Below the pieces are notes generated by a model. That model was not told the origin of the DNA. It ran no database searches and saw only the letters and a list, made by a program, of their open reading frames with translations. A stretch of 64,000 nucleotides of DNA from Niveibacterium terrae. Its GTDB lineage: Bacteria > Pseudomonadota > Gammaproteobacteria > Burkholderiales > Rhodocyclaceae. Both the position numbers and the translations under genes were made by a program. Positions 1-8,537 of this stretch are shown piece after piece (position 1 is the stretch's first letter; every line of letters begins with the position of its first letter). Location: NCBI RefSeq assembly GCF_048213115.1, contig NZ_CP172404.1, positions 1,860,001 through 1,924,000 on the forward strand, read 5' to 3'.

Positions 1-1578
1 GCCTTCGACAAGAGCTCTGCCCAGAGCGAAGGAACGGGGCAGGGGCTGGCCATCTGTCGTGAGCTGGTCGAGCAGATGGGGGGAAGGATATCGGCCAGCA
101 GCGAGGAGGGAAAAGGTAGCGAATTTAGCGTCGAACTCGGTTTTGCCCTGCAGCAGCCCGAATCGCCTTCGCGCGCTCCGCTGCGCGATCTGCGCGTGCT
201 GATCGCCGAGGATCACCCGCTCGCTTTGCAGGCGGTCGGGGCGATCGTGACCGGCTTCGGTTGGCGTTTCGATGCGGTTGGGGACGGAGCGGCCGCGATC
301 GAGAAGCTGGAGCGAGAGGGCGGGGGGGCCTATCAGCTCTGTCTGCTCGATTGGCACATGCCCCAGTTCGACGGGCTCGCGGTTGCGAGGCATCTGCGCG
401 AGAGCGCCGGAGCGGATGCGGCCCCGGTCGTGCTGATGGTCTCGGCGCATGAGCGGGCGTTGATCGAGACCGAAGTTGAGGCCGGACGTGCCGATGCGCT
501 GCTGCAAAAGCCGGTGACCGAATCCGCACTCTACGATGTCGCGCTCAGGTTGGCGCGGATCGGCAGTGAATCCATAGCCGATGCCTCTTCCCGTCTTCCC
601 AGACTGACGGGGTTCAGGGTGCTGGTCGTCGACGACAATGCGATCAACCGGGCCGTGGCCGCGGCCATCCTTGGTGAAGAGGGGGCATTGGTGACTCTGG
701 CCGTCGATGGCGCCGATGCGCTGCACCGGCTCGATGCCGAGCCGGCCGGCTTTGACGCGGTTTTGATGGACGTCAGGATGCCCGGAATGGATGGTTACCA
801 GGCGACCCAGAAGATCAAGAACGACCCGCGGCTCGCAGCGCTACCGGTCATTGCGCTGACCGCGGAGGCCTTTGCTGTCCATCGAGAGAAGGCGTTGGCC
901 TGCGGCATGCAGGGTTTCGTTCCGAAGCCTTTCGATGTCGACGAACTGGTGGCTGCCCTGCTGGAGGTGGTCCGTTCTGCGGGGAAGGCCGTCAGCGCCC
1001 AGAACACCGTGGATTTGGCGCGCGGGCTGCGCACTTTCGGCTCCGACGAGCGATTCCGTCGCTACCTTGCGCTCTTTTTCGACGATTTCCATCGCGAGGA
1101 CCTGGAGGAAGAGCGCGGGGGCGCCGAGCTTCAGGCTCTGGCGCACCGGATGAAATCGGCAGCCGGTTTCCTCGGCCTGGCCGGCCTGCAGCTTTGTGCC
1201 GCCGATGCCGAAGCGGCGCTGCGCTCCGGAGCACAACAGAGCGAAACGCTGCTGCGCTGGCGAAACGCTTTCGAAGAAGCCCGAACCTGGGCTGATTCCT
1301 TCCTCGGTCGTGTAGAGCCCGAGGTGCCCGACTGCGCTCCTTGTGCAGGCATGGATCAGGAAAAGCTCGACCTTCTGCGCAGGATGCGGGCTGCGCTGGA
1401 TCAAGACGACCTTGACGGTGCGGAGGCGCTTATGGATGATCCTGTCATCCGCGCGGATGTCGGACTGTCGATGGCCTTGCGCAAGATGCTGGAACGATTC
1501 GACCTGTCGGGCGCTCTGAGTCGGGTATCCGAACTGATTCGCTGCACGGAAGCCGAAAGGGACGGCAAGCATGGCTAA
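1..1578 (+). CDS. Hybrid sensor histidine kinase with two REC domains and an HPt domain (5'-truncated by window)
   Basis: The reading frame is open from base 1. The first codons encode the G-box end of a HATPase_c domain (GTGQGLAI), so the window starts inside the kinase catalytic domain and about 525 residues are visible. Two receiver domains follow: visible residues about 60-180, phospho-acceptor Asp117 in LLDWHMP, and about 200-320, Asp257 in LMDVRMPG. The C-terminus is a histidine phosphotransfer domain with His382 in AHRMKSAAG. This is the layout of BarA/ArcB-type phosphorelay kinases, with autophosphorylation followed by a His-Asp-His-Asp relay. The stop codon overlaps the start of the following HD-GYP response regulator by 8 bp, which suggests translational coupling and a shared pathway. 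The input domain lies outside the window, so the signal is unknown. Confidence 0.93.
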   Translation, partial: AFDKSSAQSEGTGQGLAICRELVEQMGGRISASSEEGKGSEFSVELGFALQQPESPSRAPLRDLRVLIAEDHPLALQAVGAIVTGFGWRFDAVGDGAAAIEKLEREGGGAYQLCLLDWHMPQFDGLAVARHLRESAGADAAPVVLMVSAHERALIETEVEAGRADALLQKPVTESALYDVALRLARIGSESIADASSRLPRLTGFRVLVVDDNAINRAVAAAILGEEGALVTLAVDGADALHRLDAEPAGFDAVLMDVRMPGMDGYQATQKIKNDPRLAALPVIALTAEAFAVHREKALACGMQGFVPKPFDVDELVAALLEVVRSAGKAVSAQNTVDLARGLRTFGSDERFRRYLALFFDDFHREDLEEERGGAELQALAHRMKSAAGFLGLAGLQLCAADAEAALRSGAQQSETLLRWRNAFEEARTWADSFLGRVEPEVPDCAPCAGMDQEKLDLLRRMRAALDQDDLDGAEALMDDPVIRADVGLSMALRKMLERFDLSGALSRVSELIRCTEAERDGKHG

Positions 1579-2626
1579 TGGTCCTCTTCTGATCGTCGAC
1601 GACGAACCGCAGAATCTTGCCGCGTTGCGCGAGATGCTGCGCGACGAGTTCCGGTTGGTCTTTGCCCGCAGCGGCGAGGAGGCTCTGGCGATCGTCAGGC
1701 GTCATCTGCCATCGCTGATCCTGCTCGATGTTGAAATGCCTGGTCTCGACGGGTACGAAACCTGCCGAAGGCTCAAGGCCGACCCCCTGACCGAGCACAT
1801 CCCGGTGCTCTTCGTGACCGGACGCACCGGGCCGGAGGACGAGATCGCAGGGTTCGAGGCGGGCGGTGAGGATTATTTGGCGAAACCGGTGAATCCGGTC
1901 GTGGCCAGGGCCAGGATTCGCGCTCACCTCTCTCTTGTGCGTGCCAGCCGGCTTGATGAGAGCTATCGCAGCGCGTTGGCGATGCTCGGTGCGGCGGGTC
2001 ACTATAACGATAACGATACCGGTGTCCATATCTGGCGGATGGCTGCCTATGCGCGCGCTCTGGCCGCGCAGCTCGGGTGGAGTGAGAGCAGCTGCGCGCT
2101 GCTCGAGCTCGCGGCCCCCATGCACGACACGGGAAAGATAGGTATTCCCAGCAACATCCTGCGCAAACCCGGTGTTCTGGATGCCGGGGAATGGGCGGTC
2201 ATGAAGACCCACTCCCGGATTGGCTGGGAGATCCTGCACCGGGGTCTGGGCTCTGCTTTCGAACTCGCCGCCGAGATCGCGCTGCGCCATCACGAAAAGT
2301 GGGATGGCAGCGGCTATCCAGACGGACTTTCGGGGGAGGATATTCCTGAGTCCGCACGTATCGTCGCCATTGCCGACGTCTTCGACGCTTTGACGATGGT
2401 CCGCCCCTACAAGCACGCCTGGTCGCTCGCCGATGCTTTTGCCTGGATAGAGCACAGCCGGGGGTCGCACTTCGATGCCGGCATGGTCGATGCATTTCTG
2501 GATATCAGACCGGAAATCGAGATGATTCGGCAGAGCTGGGCGGAGAAGGAAGCCGAGCAGGCTGATCACCAAGTGAATGACTCGTCCTCCGCCCTGTCCG
2601 CCCAAGGGGACGCTTCCCGCCCCTAG
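1571..2626 (+). CDS. Response regulator with HD-GYP cyclic-di-GMP phosphodiesterase domain
   Basis: The 351-residue protein has an N-terminal receiver domain (about 5-120, acidic pair D10-D11, phospho-acceptor Asp53 in LLDVEMPG). A C-terminal HD-GYP domain follows: HD pair at 185-186 in MHDTGKIG, HHEKWDGSGYP with GYP starting at about 248. The family hydrolyses c-di-GMP to pGpG or GMP at a di- or tri-iron site. It overlaps the upstream phosphorelay kinase by 8 bp, so the kinase or its HPt domain is the likely phosphate donor and the output is probably a change in c-di-GMP level (inference). Both signature motifs are complete, so the enzyme is expected to be active. A short polar tail after about residue 330 has no recognised domain. 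Confidence 0.93.
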   Translation: MANGPLLIVDDEPQNLAALREMLRDEFRLVFARSGEEALAIVRRHLPSLILLDVEMPGLDGYETCRRLKADPLTEHIPVLFVTGRTGPEDEIAGFEAGGEDYLAKPVNPVVARARIRAHLSLVRASRLDESYRSALAMLGAAGHYNDNDTGVHIWRMAAYARALAAQLGWSESSCALLELAAPMHDTGKIGIPSNILRKPGVLDAGEWAVMKTHSRIGWEILHRGLGSAFELAAEIALRHHEKWDGSGYPDGLSGEDIPESARIVAIADVFDALTMVRPYKHAWSLADAFAWIEHSRGSHFDAGMVDAFLDIRPEIEMIRQSWAEKEAEQADHQVNDSSSALSAQGDASRP

Positions 2627-2716
2627 CCGATCCTGCTTGCCACGGGGGGCTCGAAAGCCATAGGGGGCTTTGTGCCTTGATGCGGGACTGAAACATTCCC
2701 GTTATCTGGGCTTCAT

Positions 2717-2735
2717 CTGTCATCGGTAATGTCCT
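2717..2735 (+). promoter_or_regulatory. Weak Pho-box-like direct repeat upstream of the nucleotidase gene
   Basis: CTGTCAT (2717-2723) is followed after 5 bp by ATGTCCT (2729-2735), which resembles two PhoB half-sites. The spacing is one base longer than the classical 11-bp repeat and the second half-site matches at only 5 of 7 positions. The downstream gene is a nucleotide-scavenging phosphatase, which makes phosphate control plausible. This is a motif resemblance only. Confidence 0.25.
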
Positions 2736-2763
2736 GCAAGAACTTTTACCAGGATGGATATCG

Positions 2764-4770
2764 ATGCAATTTTCCTTCACGCGCCGCGCACTGCCTGCGG
2801 CCATTCTCGTCGCGGCGCTCTCTGCTTGCAGCAGCGCCGACTCGAAACCTTCCGTTCCGGAAGGGGACACGCTCAGCATGGCGGTTCTCGAGACGACCGA
2901 TCTGCACTCGAACCTGAAGTCCTACGACTACTACAAGACCGCGGACGACATCAAGGTCGGCCTGGAGCGCACCGCGAGCCTGATCAGCGCGGCGCGCAAG
3001 GAGTTCGGCAACACCTTGCTGGTCGATAACGGCGATACGATCCAGGGAACGCCGCTCGCCGACTACGAGGCGCTGGTCGCGCCGCCCGCCTGCACCGATA
3101 CGCTGACCCAGTACAAGGCGATGAATGCGGTCGGCTACGACATCGCGACGCTGGGCAATCACGAGTTCAACTATGGCCTCGATTTCCTCTATCAGGTCAC
3201 CGGCAAGAAGCACAACTACCAGGGCAAGGAGCGCACTTGCAAGGGGCCGGATTTCCCGCTGGTGCTGGCCAACGTCTATGATGCAACGACCAAGGCGAAC
3301 ATTTACGATCCGTGGAAGATCCTCAGCCGCGAATACGTCGATGCGCAGGGCGTCAAGCGGACGATCAGGATCGGCGTGATCGGCTTTGCCCCTCCGGGCA
3401 TCCTCGAGTGGGACAAGCGCTGGCTCGACGGCAAGCTGACGGTTGAAGGCGCCAAGCTTTCGGCGGCGAAGTATGTGCCCGAGATCCGCAAGGCGGGCGC
3501 CGACGTCATCGTGGCCCTGGTGCATGGTGGGATCAGCGTTGGTTCGGATGGCAACGATGAGAATCCGGTGTACGGTGTCGCCGGCGTGCCGGGCATCGAC
3601 GCGATCGTGGCCGGACACTCGCATCTGAGCTTTCCGGGAACGGCTTACAAGGCCGACGATATCGACAACACGAAGGGGCTGATCAAAGGCGTGCCGGTCG
3701 TCCAGGGGGGCTTCTGGGGCAGCAGCCTCGGCGTGATCCGGCTCAAGCTCGTCTATCAGGGCGGCAAGTGGGTCGTCGATGCGGGCAAGTCGCAGTCCGA
3801 AGTGCGCAATATCGCGAAGACGGTCAATGGGGCGACGAGCGCGCTGGTCGATCAGGATCCGACGGTGGCCGGCGTGATCAAGTCGGCACACGAAGCGACG
3901 CTCGCTTACGTCAATACCGCGATCGGCAACACCGAGCTGCGTCTGTCCTCCTTCCTGTCCCAGGTGGGGGACACCGCGGCGATCGAACTGCTCAACGCGG
4001 CCCAGGCCGACTACGTGAGCCAATACGTCAAGACCAATCTGCCCCAGTACAAGGATCTTCCGGTTCTGTCGGCACAGGCCCCGTTCAAGGGCGGCTATGC
4101 CGGAGCGACCGACTACACCGACGTGGCCGTCGGCCCCCTGTCGATCCGCAGCGCGGCTGACCTCTATCTCTATAGCAACACGATCTATGCGGTGAAGATC
4201 AAGGGGCGCAGCCTGAAGGGATGGCTGGAGAACTCGGCCCAGCAGTTCAACCAGATCGACCCGAGCAAGACGACGAGTCAGGATCTGCTGAACGCTTCGT
4301 TCAAGGTCTACAACTACGACATCATCGACGGTGTGACTTACGAGTTCGACCTGACCCAGCCTGTCGGTAGCCGCGTCGTCAATCTGCAGTACAAGGGCGT
4401 GGCAGTCAGCGATACGCAGGAATTCATCGTCGCGACCAACAACTACCGGGCCAGCGGCATCACGAATCCGAGCACCTACAAGTGGATCACGCCGACGGAC
4501 GTCGAGGTGCTGCTCGCTTCCCCCGATGCGAACCGCGACGTGGTCATCAATTACGTCAAAGCGCAGAAGACGGTGACTGCCGCCGCGTTCACGCCAAACC
4601 AGAACTGGCGCTTCAAGCCGCTCCCCGGCCTGGCGGGCAAGGTGGTGTTCCGTTCGGCCCCGGCGGCCAAGGATGTGCTGTCGGCGGAGAAGATCGGCAA
4701 CGTCACGCTCGATGACGCGACACCCGATGCCAACGGGCTGGTCTCTTATCGAATCGATCTGAGCAAGTAA
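2764..4770 (+). CDS. cpdB: CpdB-like 2',3'-cyclic-nucleotide 2'-phosphodiesterase / 3'-nucleotidase lipoprotein
   Basis: The 668-residue protein begins with a lipoprotein signal peptide (lipobox LSAC, Cys22), so it should be anchored in the envelope; classical CpdB is soluble and periplasmic. The metallophosphoesterase domain shows the family motifs in order: ETTDLHSNL, DNGDTIQG, GNHEFNYG and GHSHLSFPG, which hold the two-metal centre. The rest matches the 5'-nucleotidase C-terminal substrate domain. The enzyme would hydrolyse 2',3'-cyclic nucleotides and 3'-nucleotides to nucleosides and phosphate for scavenging. It stands alone, about 140 bp after the HD-GYP gene, with its own leader and a hairpin behind it. 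The closest resemblance (TTDLHSN, a DYYK stretch, QGTPLADY) is to CpdB rather than UshA. Confidence 0.85.
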   Translation: MQFSFTRRALPAAILVAALSACSSADSKPSVPEGDTLSMAVLETTDLHSNLKSYDYYKTADDIKVGLERTASLISAARKEFGNTLLVDNGDTIQGTPLADYEALVAPPACTDTLTQYKAMNAVGYDIATLGNHEFNYGLDFLYQVTGKKHNYQGKERTCKGPDFPLVLANVYDATTKANIYDPWKILSREYVDAQGVKRTIRIGVIGFAPPGILEWDKRWLDGKLTVEGAKLSAAKYVPEIRKAGADVIVALVHGGISVGSDGNDENPVYGVAGVPGIDAIVAGHSHLSFPGTAYKADDIDNTKGLIKGVPVVQGGFWGSSLGVIRLKLVYQGGKWVVDAGKSQSEVRNIAKTVNGATSALVDQDPTVAGVIKSAHEATLAYVNTAIGNTELRLSSFLSQVGDTAAIELLNAAQADYVSQYVKTNLPQYKDLPVLSAQAPFKGGYAGATDYTDVAVGPLSIRSAADLYLYSNTIYAVKIKGRSLKGWLENSAQQFNQIDPSKTTSQDLLNASFKVYNYDIIDGVTYEFDLTQPVGSRVVNLQYKGVAVSDTQEFIVATNNYRASGITNPSTYKWITPTDVEVLLASPDANRDVVINYVKAQKTVTAAAFTPNQNWRFKPLPGLAGKVVFRSAPAAKDVLSAEKIGNVTLDDATPDANGLVSYRIDLSK

Positions 4771-4780
4771 GCCCCTGCAA

Positions 4781-4821
4781 AGCGGAAAGGGGGGGGGGCT
4801 TTGGCCCGCCCCTTTTCCGCT
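4781..4821 (+). terminator. Hairpin after the nucleotidase gene
   Basis: AGCGGAAA plus a G run (from 4781) pairs with a C run plus TTTTCCGCT (ending 4821), starting 10 bp after the stop codon. There is no strong T tract, so it is a probable but imperfect intrinsic terminator. Confidence 0.5.
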
Positions 4822-4882
4822 CACCGCCCGCTCGGCGCTAGAATCGCCGGGGACCCATTGTCCCCAAGGGAGCTCGGCAAAA

Positions 4883-5263
4883 ATGATCGACCACACCGGA
4901 ATCCAGGTCTCCGACATCGCGAAGAGTCGGGCCTTCTATCTGCAGGCGCTTGCGCCTCTGGGCTATGCGATCCGCTTGGAGTTCGACGGCGCGGTCGGTT
5001 TTGGACCCGCCGAACCGGGTGCCGGCGAGGATCCCGGTGGGGACTTCTGGATCTCGAGCGGCACGCCTTTCGTGCCGCGCAGCCATATCGCGTTTCGCGC
5101 CGACGATGAAACGGCGGTCACTGCCTTCTTTGCTGCGGCGATTGCGGCGGGGGGGCGGAGCAATGGCGAACCCGGACCCCGGCCCCAGTATCACGAAGGA
5201 TATTTCGCGGCTTTCGTGCTCGATCCGGACGGCTACAACATCGAAGCCGTCCATCACGGCTGA
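4883..5263 (+). CDS. VOC (glyoxalase/dioxygenase superfamily) protein
   Basis: The 126-residue protein is a single VOC module. It starts with the typical opening (IDHTGIQVSDIAKSRAFY), has the central HIAFRA strand, and ends with the YFAAFVLDPDGYNIEAVHH segment, whose Glu is the usual final metal ligand. AAGGGAGCT lies 9-17 bases before the start as the ribosome binding site. Close relatives are small uncharacterised glyoxalase-like proteins, and the substrate cannot be read from sequence. It is convergent with the next gene, 5 bp away. Confidence 0.85.
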   Translation: MIDHTGIQVSDIAKSRAFYLQALAPLGYAIRLEFDGAVGFGPAEPGAGEDPGGDFWISSGTPFVPRSHIAFRADDETAVTAFFAAAIAAGGRSNGEPGPRPQYHEGYFAAFVLDPDGYNIEAVHHG

Positions 5264-5268
5264 AGGGC

Positions 5269-6408
5269 TCAGGCTTCCGGGATTCTGATCTCGGCCGTGC
5301 CCGGGCAGACCTGGAGCGGGAACTCGCGCGAAGCGTCGATGCAGCCGCCGTCCTCGTAGATTCCCGGGCCGTCGCGCAGTTTCATCATCGCCGCCATCAC
5401 GCGTGCGCACTTTTCCGGATCGGCGAGCGTTGCGTGGGCGCGCTCGGCAACGATGTCCTCGTTCATCCGCAGGTCGCCGTTGGCGTCGGTATAGACCCCG
5501 TCCCGCCAGTGGAAGATCTCGACGCACTTGGTCTGCATCGTGAAGTGCTGACGGTTCCAAAAGTTCGAGAAAAGCCCTCCGCCCATGTAGAAAACCCATG
5601 AGCCTTCAAATCCCGATACATCCGACGAGTAGGCATCGGGGTTGCGGAACCAGACCCGGTCGCCCGGAACGTAGTAGGCGGGAGGAATCGGTTCGGCGAG
5701 CGAACCGTATTCGCGCAGGAAGACCTCATGGAAGAGGCCCGACATGATCGCGCGCCTCTCCCAGCGGCGGCTCAGCGCCTGATAGAGCGGCGGATTGTGC
5801 TCGGCGAGCTCCTCGGCGATGCCGAGCAGAATCACATACTCGGTCGCGCGATAGCACGAGAAAGAGTAGAGCTTGCCCGACACGTCGGGCTGGGTTGCGG
5901 TCTTCAGCGCCGTGACCAGCGACTTGCCGGGCAGGATCGTGAAGCTCGTGTCCTCGTCGTAGGTCCAGTACTCGCTGGGGCGCTCAGCCGCGCTCGTTCC
6001 GAAGGCGAGCTGGGTGCGATAGGCTGCCCAGGCGATGTTGCGGCGAATCCTCAGCGCGGCGGCGAGTTCGTCGTAATTCGGAAAGTCAAAGGAGCGGGGC
6101 GCGGCCAGCATCGCCAGCAGCGTTTCGCGCTCGAAATCCTGCGCGGATCCGAAGCTGTCCAGTTTCAGCGTCGCCGACAGCTTCGTCGTGTCGAAGCCGG
6201 GTATCCAGGCGAGCATCTGCTCGTCGTTCAATGCGAAGGAGGTGGCGTCCGCGTGCTCGTTGATCGCGACATGGCGGAGCAGGTCGAGCGCTTCCAGATG
6301 ATCCTGGAAGGCCTGTGCCGAGCCCGGGTTCGCGATGATCCTGATGCCAGCGGCACGGCGGTTTGCGCGCGCGCCATCCTTGTGTTCCTGTTCCGCAAAA
6401 ATCATCAC
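5269..6408 (-). CDS. Protein-glutamine gamma-glutamyltransferase (Tgl)-like protein
   Basis: The 379-residue protein has no signal peptide. Its middle resembles the transglutaminase of spore-forming Bacillus (Tgl): FDFPNYDELAAALRIRRNIAWAA, a YW near residue 147, then YSFSCYRATEYVILLGIAEEL, where Cys185 aligns by eye with the catalytic Cys of the Bacillus YAFEC motif. After it come GDRVWFRNPD and GSWVFYMGGGLF, matching the C-terminal half. The Glu beside the catalytic Cys (FEC in Bacillus) is Ser here, and the Glu of the GEDKYF segment is not obvious, so activity is uncertain. An N-terminal extension of about 100 residues is unassigned. Known Tgl forms isopeptide crosslinks in spore coats; this organism type does not sporulate, so a different role is expected. 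The relationship is by visual alignment only. Confidence 0.6.
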   Translation of the reverse strand: MMIFAEQEHKDGARANRRAAGIRIIANPGSAQAFQDHLEALDLLRHVAINEHADATSFALNDEQMLAWIPGFDTTKLSATLKLDSFGSAQDFERETLLAMLAAPRSFDFPNYDELAAALRIRRNIAWAAYRTQLAFGTSAAERPSEYWTYDEDTSFTILPGKSLVTALKTATQPDVSGKLYSFSCYRATEYVILLGIAEELAEHNPPLYQALSRRWERRAIMSGLFHEVFLREYGSLAEPIPPAYYVPGDRVWFRNPDAYSSDVSGFEGSWVFYMGGGLFSNFWNRQHFTMQTKCVEIFHWRDGVYTDANGDLRMNEDIVAERAHATLADPEKCARVMAAMMKLRDGPGIYEDGGCIDASREFPLQVCPGTAEIRIPEA

Positions 6409-6492
6409 TGTGCCTCGGGCTTGGGTGATTTCAGGTAGGGGGTGCTGCCGGCATCACATGGCCGGCCAAGGGGGAAGCAGGGAAGGGCATCG

Positions 6493-7023
6493 TCAGAAAA
6501 CCAGCAAAAAGCCGTTCGCGAACAGGATGAAACCGATCAGTGCGACCGGCAGTGCGGTCCACCAGATCTGCTTGTTCTTCATCAGGCCGGCGACCGAATT
6601 GAGCAGGATCGCGACCTGAAGGAAGATCACGGCCAGCGCGAAGGGCTTGCCGTGTCGTTTGGCGTCGTCGCGCTGGAACTCGAAGTCCTTGGCCTTCTTC
6701 TCGATGGCCTTTTTCTCGGATTCATAGCGCGCGACGCGCTTTTCGTAGTCGCTGATCTTCTTCGCGAACTCGGCCTTGGCCGGATTCTCGTCGGGGAGCA
6801 GCTTCGCCTGCAGTTCGAGCTGTTCGAGCTGGATCTGGTAGAGGTTCTGCTTCGTGCTCTTGGCCTGAAAGAAGGCCCACTGATCGGACGCCATGGTCTG
6901 GCTGATCACGCTCAGCGTCGAATAGCCGCCACCCTTGAAGGTCGACAGCGTGGCGCAGACCGCCAGGATCACGGTCACCAGAGCCATGTGGTTGAACCAG
7001 GGTTCTTTCTTTTCTTCGGTCAT
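6493..7023 (-). CDS. DUF4337 family membrane protein
   Basis: The 176-residue protein has one N-terminal hydrophobic segment (about 11-27), a long charged region with coiled-coil character (about 60-130, many Lys/Glu), and two closely spaced hydrophobic segments at the C-terminus (about 130-176). The opening (PWFNHMALVTVILAVCATLSTFKGGG) and the SDQWAFFQAKSTKQ stretch are characteristic of DUF4337. No biochemical function is established for the family. It is transcribed alone on the minus strand, between the Tgl-like gene and a lipoprotein gene. Confidence 0.8.
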   Translation of the reverse strand: MTEEKKEPWFNHMALVTVILAVCATLSTFKGGGYSTLSVISQTMASDQWAFFQAKSTKQNLYQIQLEQLELQAKLLPDENPAKAEFAKKISDYEKRVARYESEKKAIEKKAKDFEFQRDDAKRHGKPFALAVIFLQVAILLNSVAGLMKNKQIWWTALPVALIGFILFANGFLLVF

Positions 7024-7155
7024 CGTGGTCTTGGATGAAGGGTTGAGTCCGGGCCGGATTCCGGCCCGGGGCGGATCATATCGAGAAGTGTGACGGTTTG
7101 TGTGAAGCGAAAATTAAAATGATCCCGAGGGCATGAAACGCTGCGCCCGGCCGGC

Positions 7156-7995
7156 CTATCTGAGAACCCGAGGCGTTGCGCTGGTCGCGATCCGCGACTT
7201 GAGACTTTCGAGCGCAGCCTTGATATCGTCGAACGCGAAATTGTCCCTGAGCACTGCGCGCCAGGTTTTCTGCATGACCTGGTTGGTATGCCTGGCCTCG
7301 GTCAGCAGAGTCAGGATCTGCGGCGCATGGACATAGTCGGACCACGCGCTCTTCCATTCCGCGCCCAGCTCTTTGCCGGCGGGCTGGCTCAGGAACGGGG
7401 CACAGACCTTCAGCTGGTAATCCAGTTCGCGCGCGCTGTTTTCCCGGGATTCTATCCAGTCGATCTGCTGTTTGAGCATCGTCTCGTCGCGAACCAGAGC
7501 CTGGGCGATCGCGTCGGCGTCGCGCGCCAGAGCGTTCGAGAGTGCCAGAGCCCGCGACTGCCGGGTGAAGAGCCCCCCCATCCCCGTGAAGCTGTCACTG
7601 GGTAGACTCAGACTCGTTGGCAGGGAGTCGGCGACCTTGCCCAGGGTCTGGGCGGTGCTCTCACCAGGGTCGCCCTTGGCGATCGACGCATATTCGGCGA
7701 AGCGGTTCTGCAGCTTGTCCAGCTCGAGTTCTTCCTGGGCGACCACCTGCGCCCGCGCTTTGAGTTCAGCTGTCTGGCGCGCCAGCTGTTCGGGAGTGCG
7801 CGGCTCCTGGCTGTGGGCGAGCAGTTCGGCGCTGAAGGCGATCGACTTGTCCAGCGCAAGCTCGTTGACCTTCTTCAGCGTTGCAACGTACTGCTTGCCC
7901 GTATCGGCCAGATCCTCGGCCCGATCGATCGCGAGGGTCGAACACCCCGTCAAAACCAGAGCCGCCAGAATGGCGCCCAGAGAAGACTGTGACAT
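7156..7995 (-). CDS. Predicted lipoprotein of unknown function
   Basis: The 279-residue protein begins with a lipoprotein signal peptide (lipobox LTGC, Cys18). The mature part is mostly helical and rich in Ala, Leu, Glu and Lys, including a likely coiled coil near 70-105 (ELKARAQVVAQEELELDKL). No family is recognised. The upstream sequence on its strand leads directly to smpB, but the roughly 50-bp gap does not prove co-transcription. Expected location is the inner face of the outer membrane or the periplasmic face of the inner membrane. Confidence 0.7.
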   Translation of the reverse strand: MSQSSLGAILAALVLTGCSTLAIDRAEDLADTGKQYVATLKKVNELALDKSIAFSAELLAHSQEPRTPEQLARQTAELKARAQVVAQEELELDKLQNRFAEYASIAKGDPGESTAQTLGKVADSLPTSLSLPSDSFTGMGGLFTRQSRALALSNALARDADAIAQALVRDETMLKQQIDWIESRENSARELDYQLKVCAPFLSQPAGKELGAEWKSAWSDYVHAPQILTLLTEARHTNQVMQKTWRAVLRDNFAFDDIKAALESLKSRIATSATPRVLR

Positions 7996-8046
7996 GGCTT
8001 TTCCGGTGATCCGCCACGCTCCGGGAGGGGCGGGCGGGCCTGCATT

Positions 8047-8493
8047 TTAGTGTTTGTCGCGCATCAGGCGCTGCTTTTCCCGTTCCCAGTCGCGGGCTTT
8101 TTCATCATCGCGCTTGTCGAACAGCTTCTTGCCCTTGCCCAGGCCGACCGAGATCTTGATCCTGCCTTTGCTGTAGTGCAGGTCGAGCGGGACCAGCGCG
8201 AAGCCGGCGCGTTCGACCTTGCCGATCAGACGGCTGATCTCTTCCGCGTGCAGCAACAGCTTGCGGGTGCGAGTCGGGTCGGGATTGACGTGGGTCGAGG
8301 CGGACAGCAGGGGACTGATGTGCATGCCGATCACGAAGACTTCGGCGTCGCGGACGATCACATAGCACTCGCGGATCTGGACGCGGCCGGCGCGGATCGC
8401 CTTGACCTCCCATCCTTCCAGTGCCATGCCCGCTTCGAAGCGCTCTTCGATGAAGTAGTCGTGTCCGGCCTTGCGGTTGTCGATGATGCTCAT
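8047..8493 (-). CDS. smpB: SsrA-binding protein SmpB
   Basis: The 148-residue protein matches SmpB throughout: IIDNRKAGHDYFIEERFEAG at the start, GMALEGWEVKAIRAG, a GMHISPL segment and the basic C-terminal tail RDWEREKQRLMRDKH that folds in the ribosomal mRNA channel. It binds tmRNA and delivers it to stalled ribosomes. The start was placed at MSIIDN, giving the normal family length, rather than 15 codons upstream. It is divergent from ratA, with about 44 bp between the two start codons. No tmRNA gene was recognised nearby. Confidence 0.96.
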   Translation of the reverse strand: MSIIDNRKAGHDYFIEERFEAGMALEGWEVKAIRAGRVQIRECYVIVRDAEVFVIGMHISPLLSASTHVNPDPTRTRKLLLHAEEISRLIGKVERAGFALVPLDLHYSKGRIKISVGLGKGKKLFDKRDDEKARDWEREKQRLMRDKH

Positions 8494-8537
8494 GGTGCGT
8501 GATCTCTGCGCTGCCGGTAAAATGAAGCATTCTAGCA

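Noticed and set aside
2746..4917. Very long minus-strand open frame opposite the CpdB-like gene
   Set aside because: It mirrors a strongly supported lipoprotein enzyme in the opposite frame and has the Arg/Asp/His-rich composition of antisense GC-rich DNA. Similar shadows lie opposite guaB, guaA, glyA, cphA and the ABC transporter.
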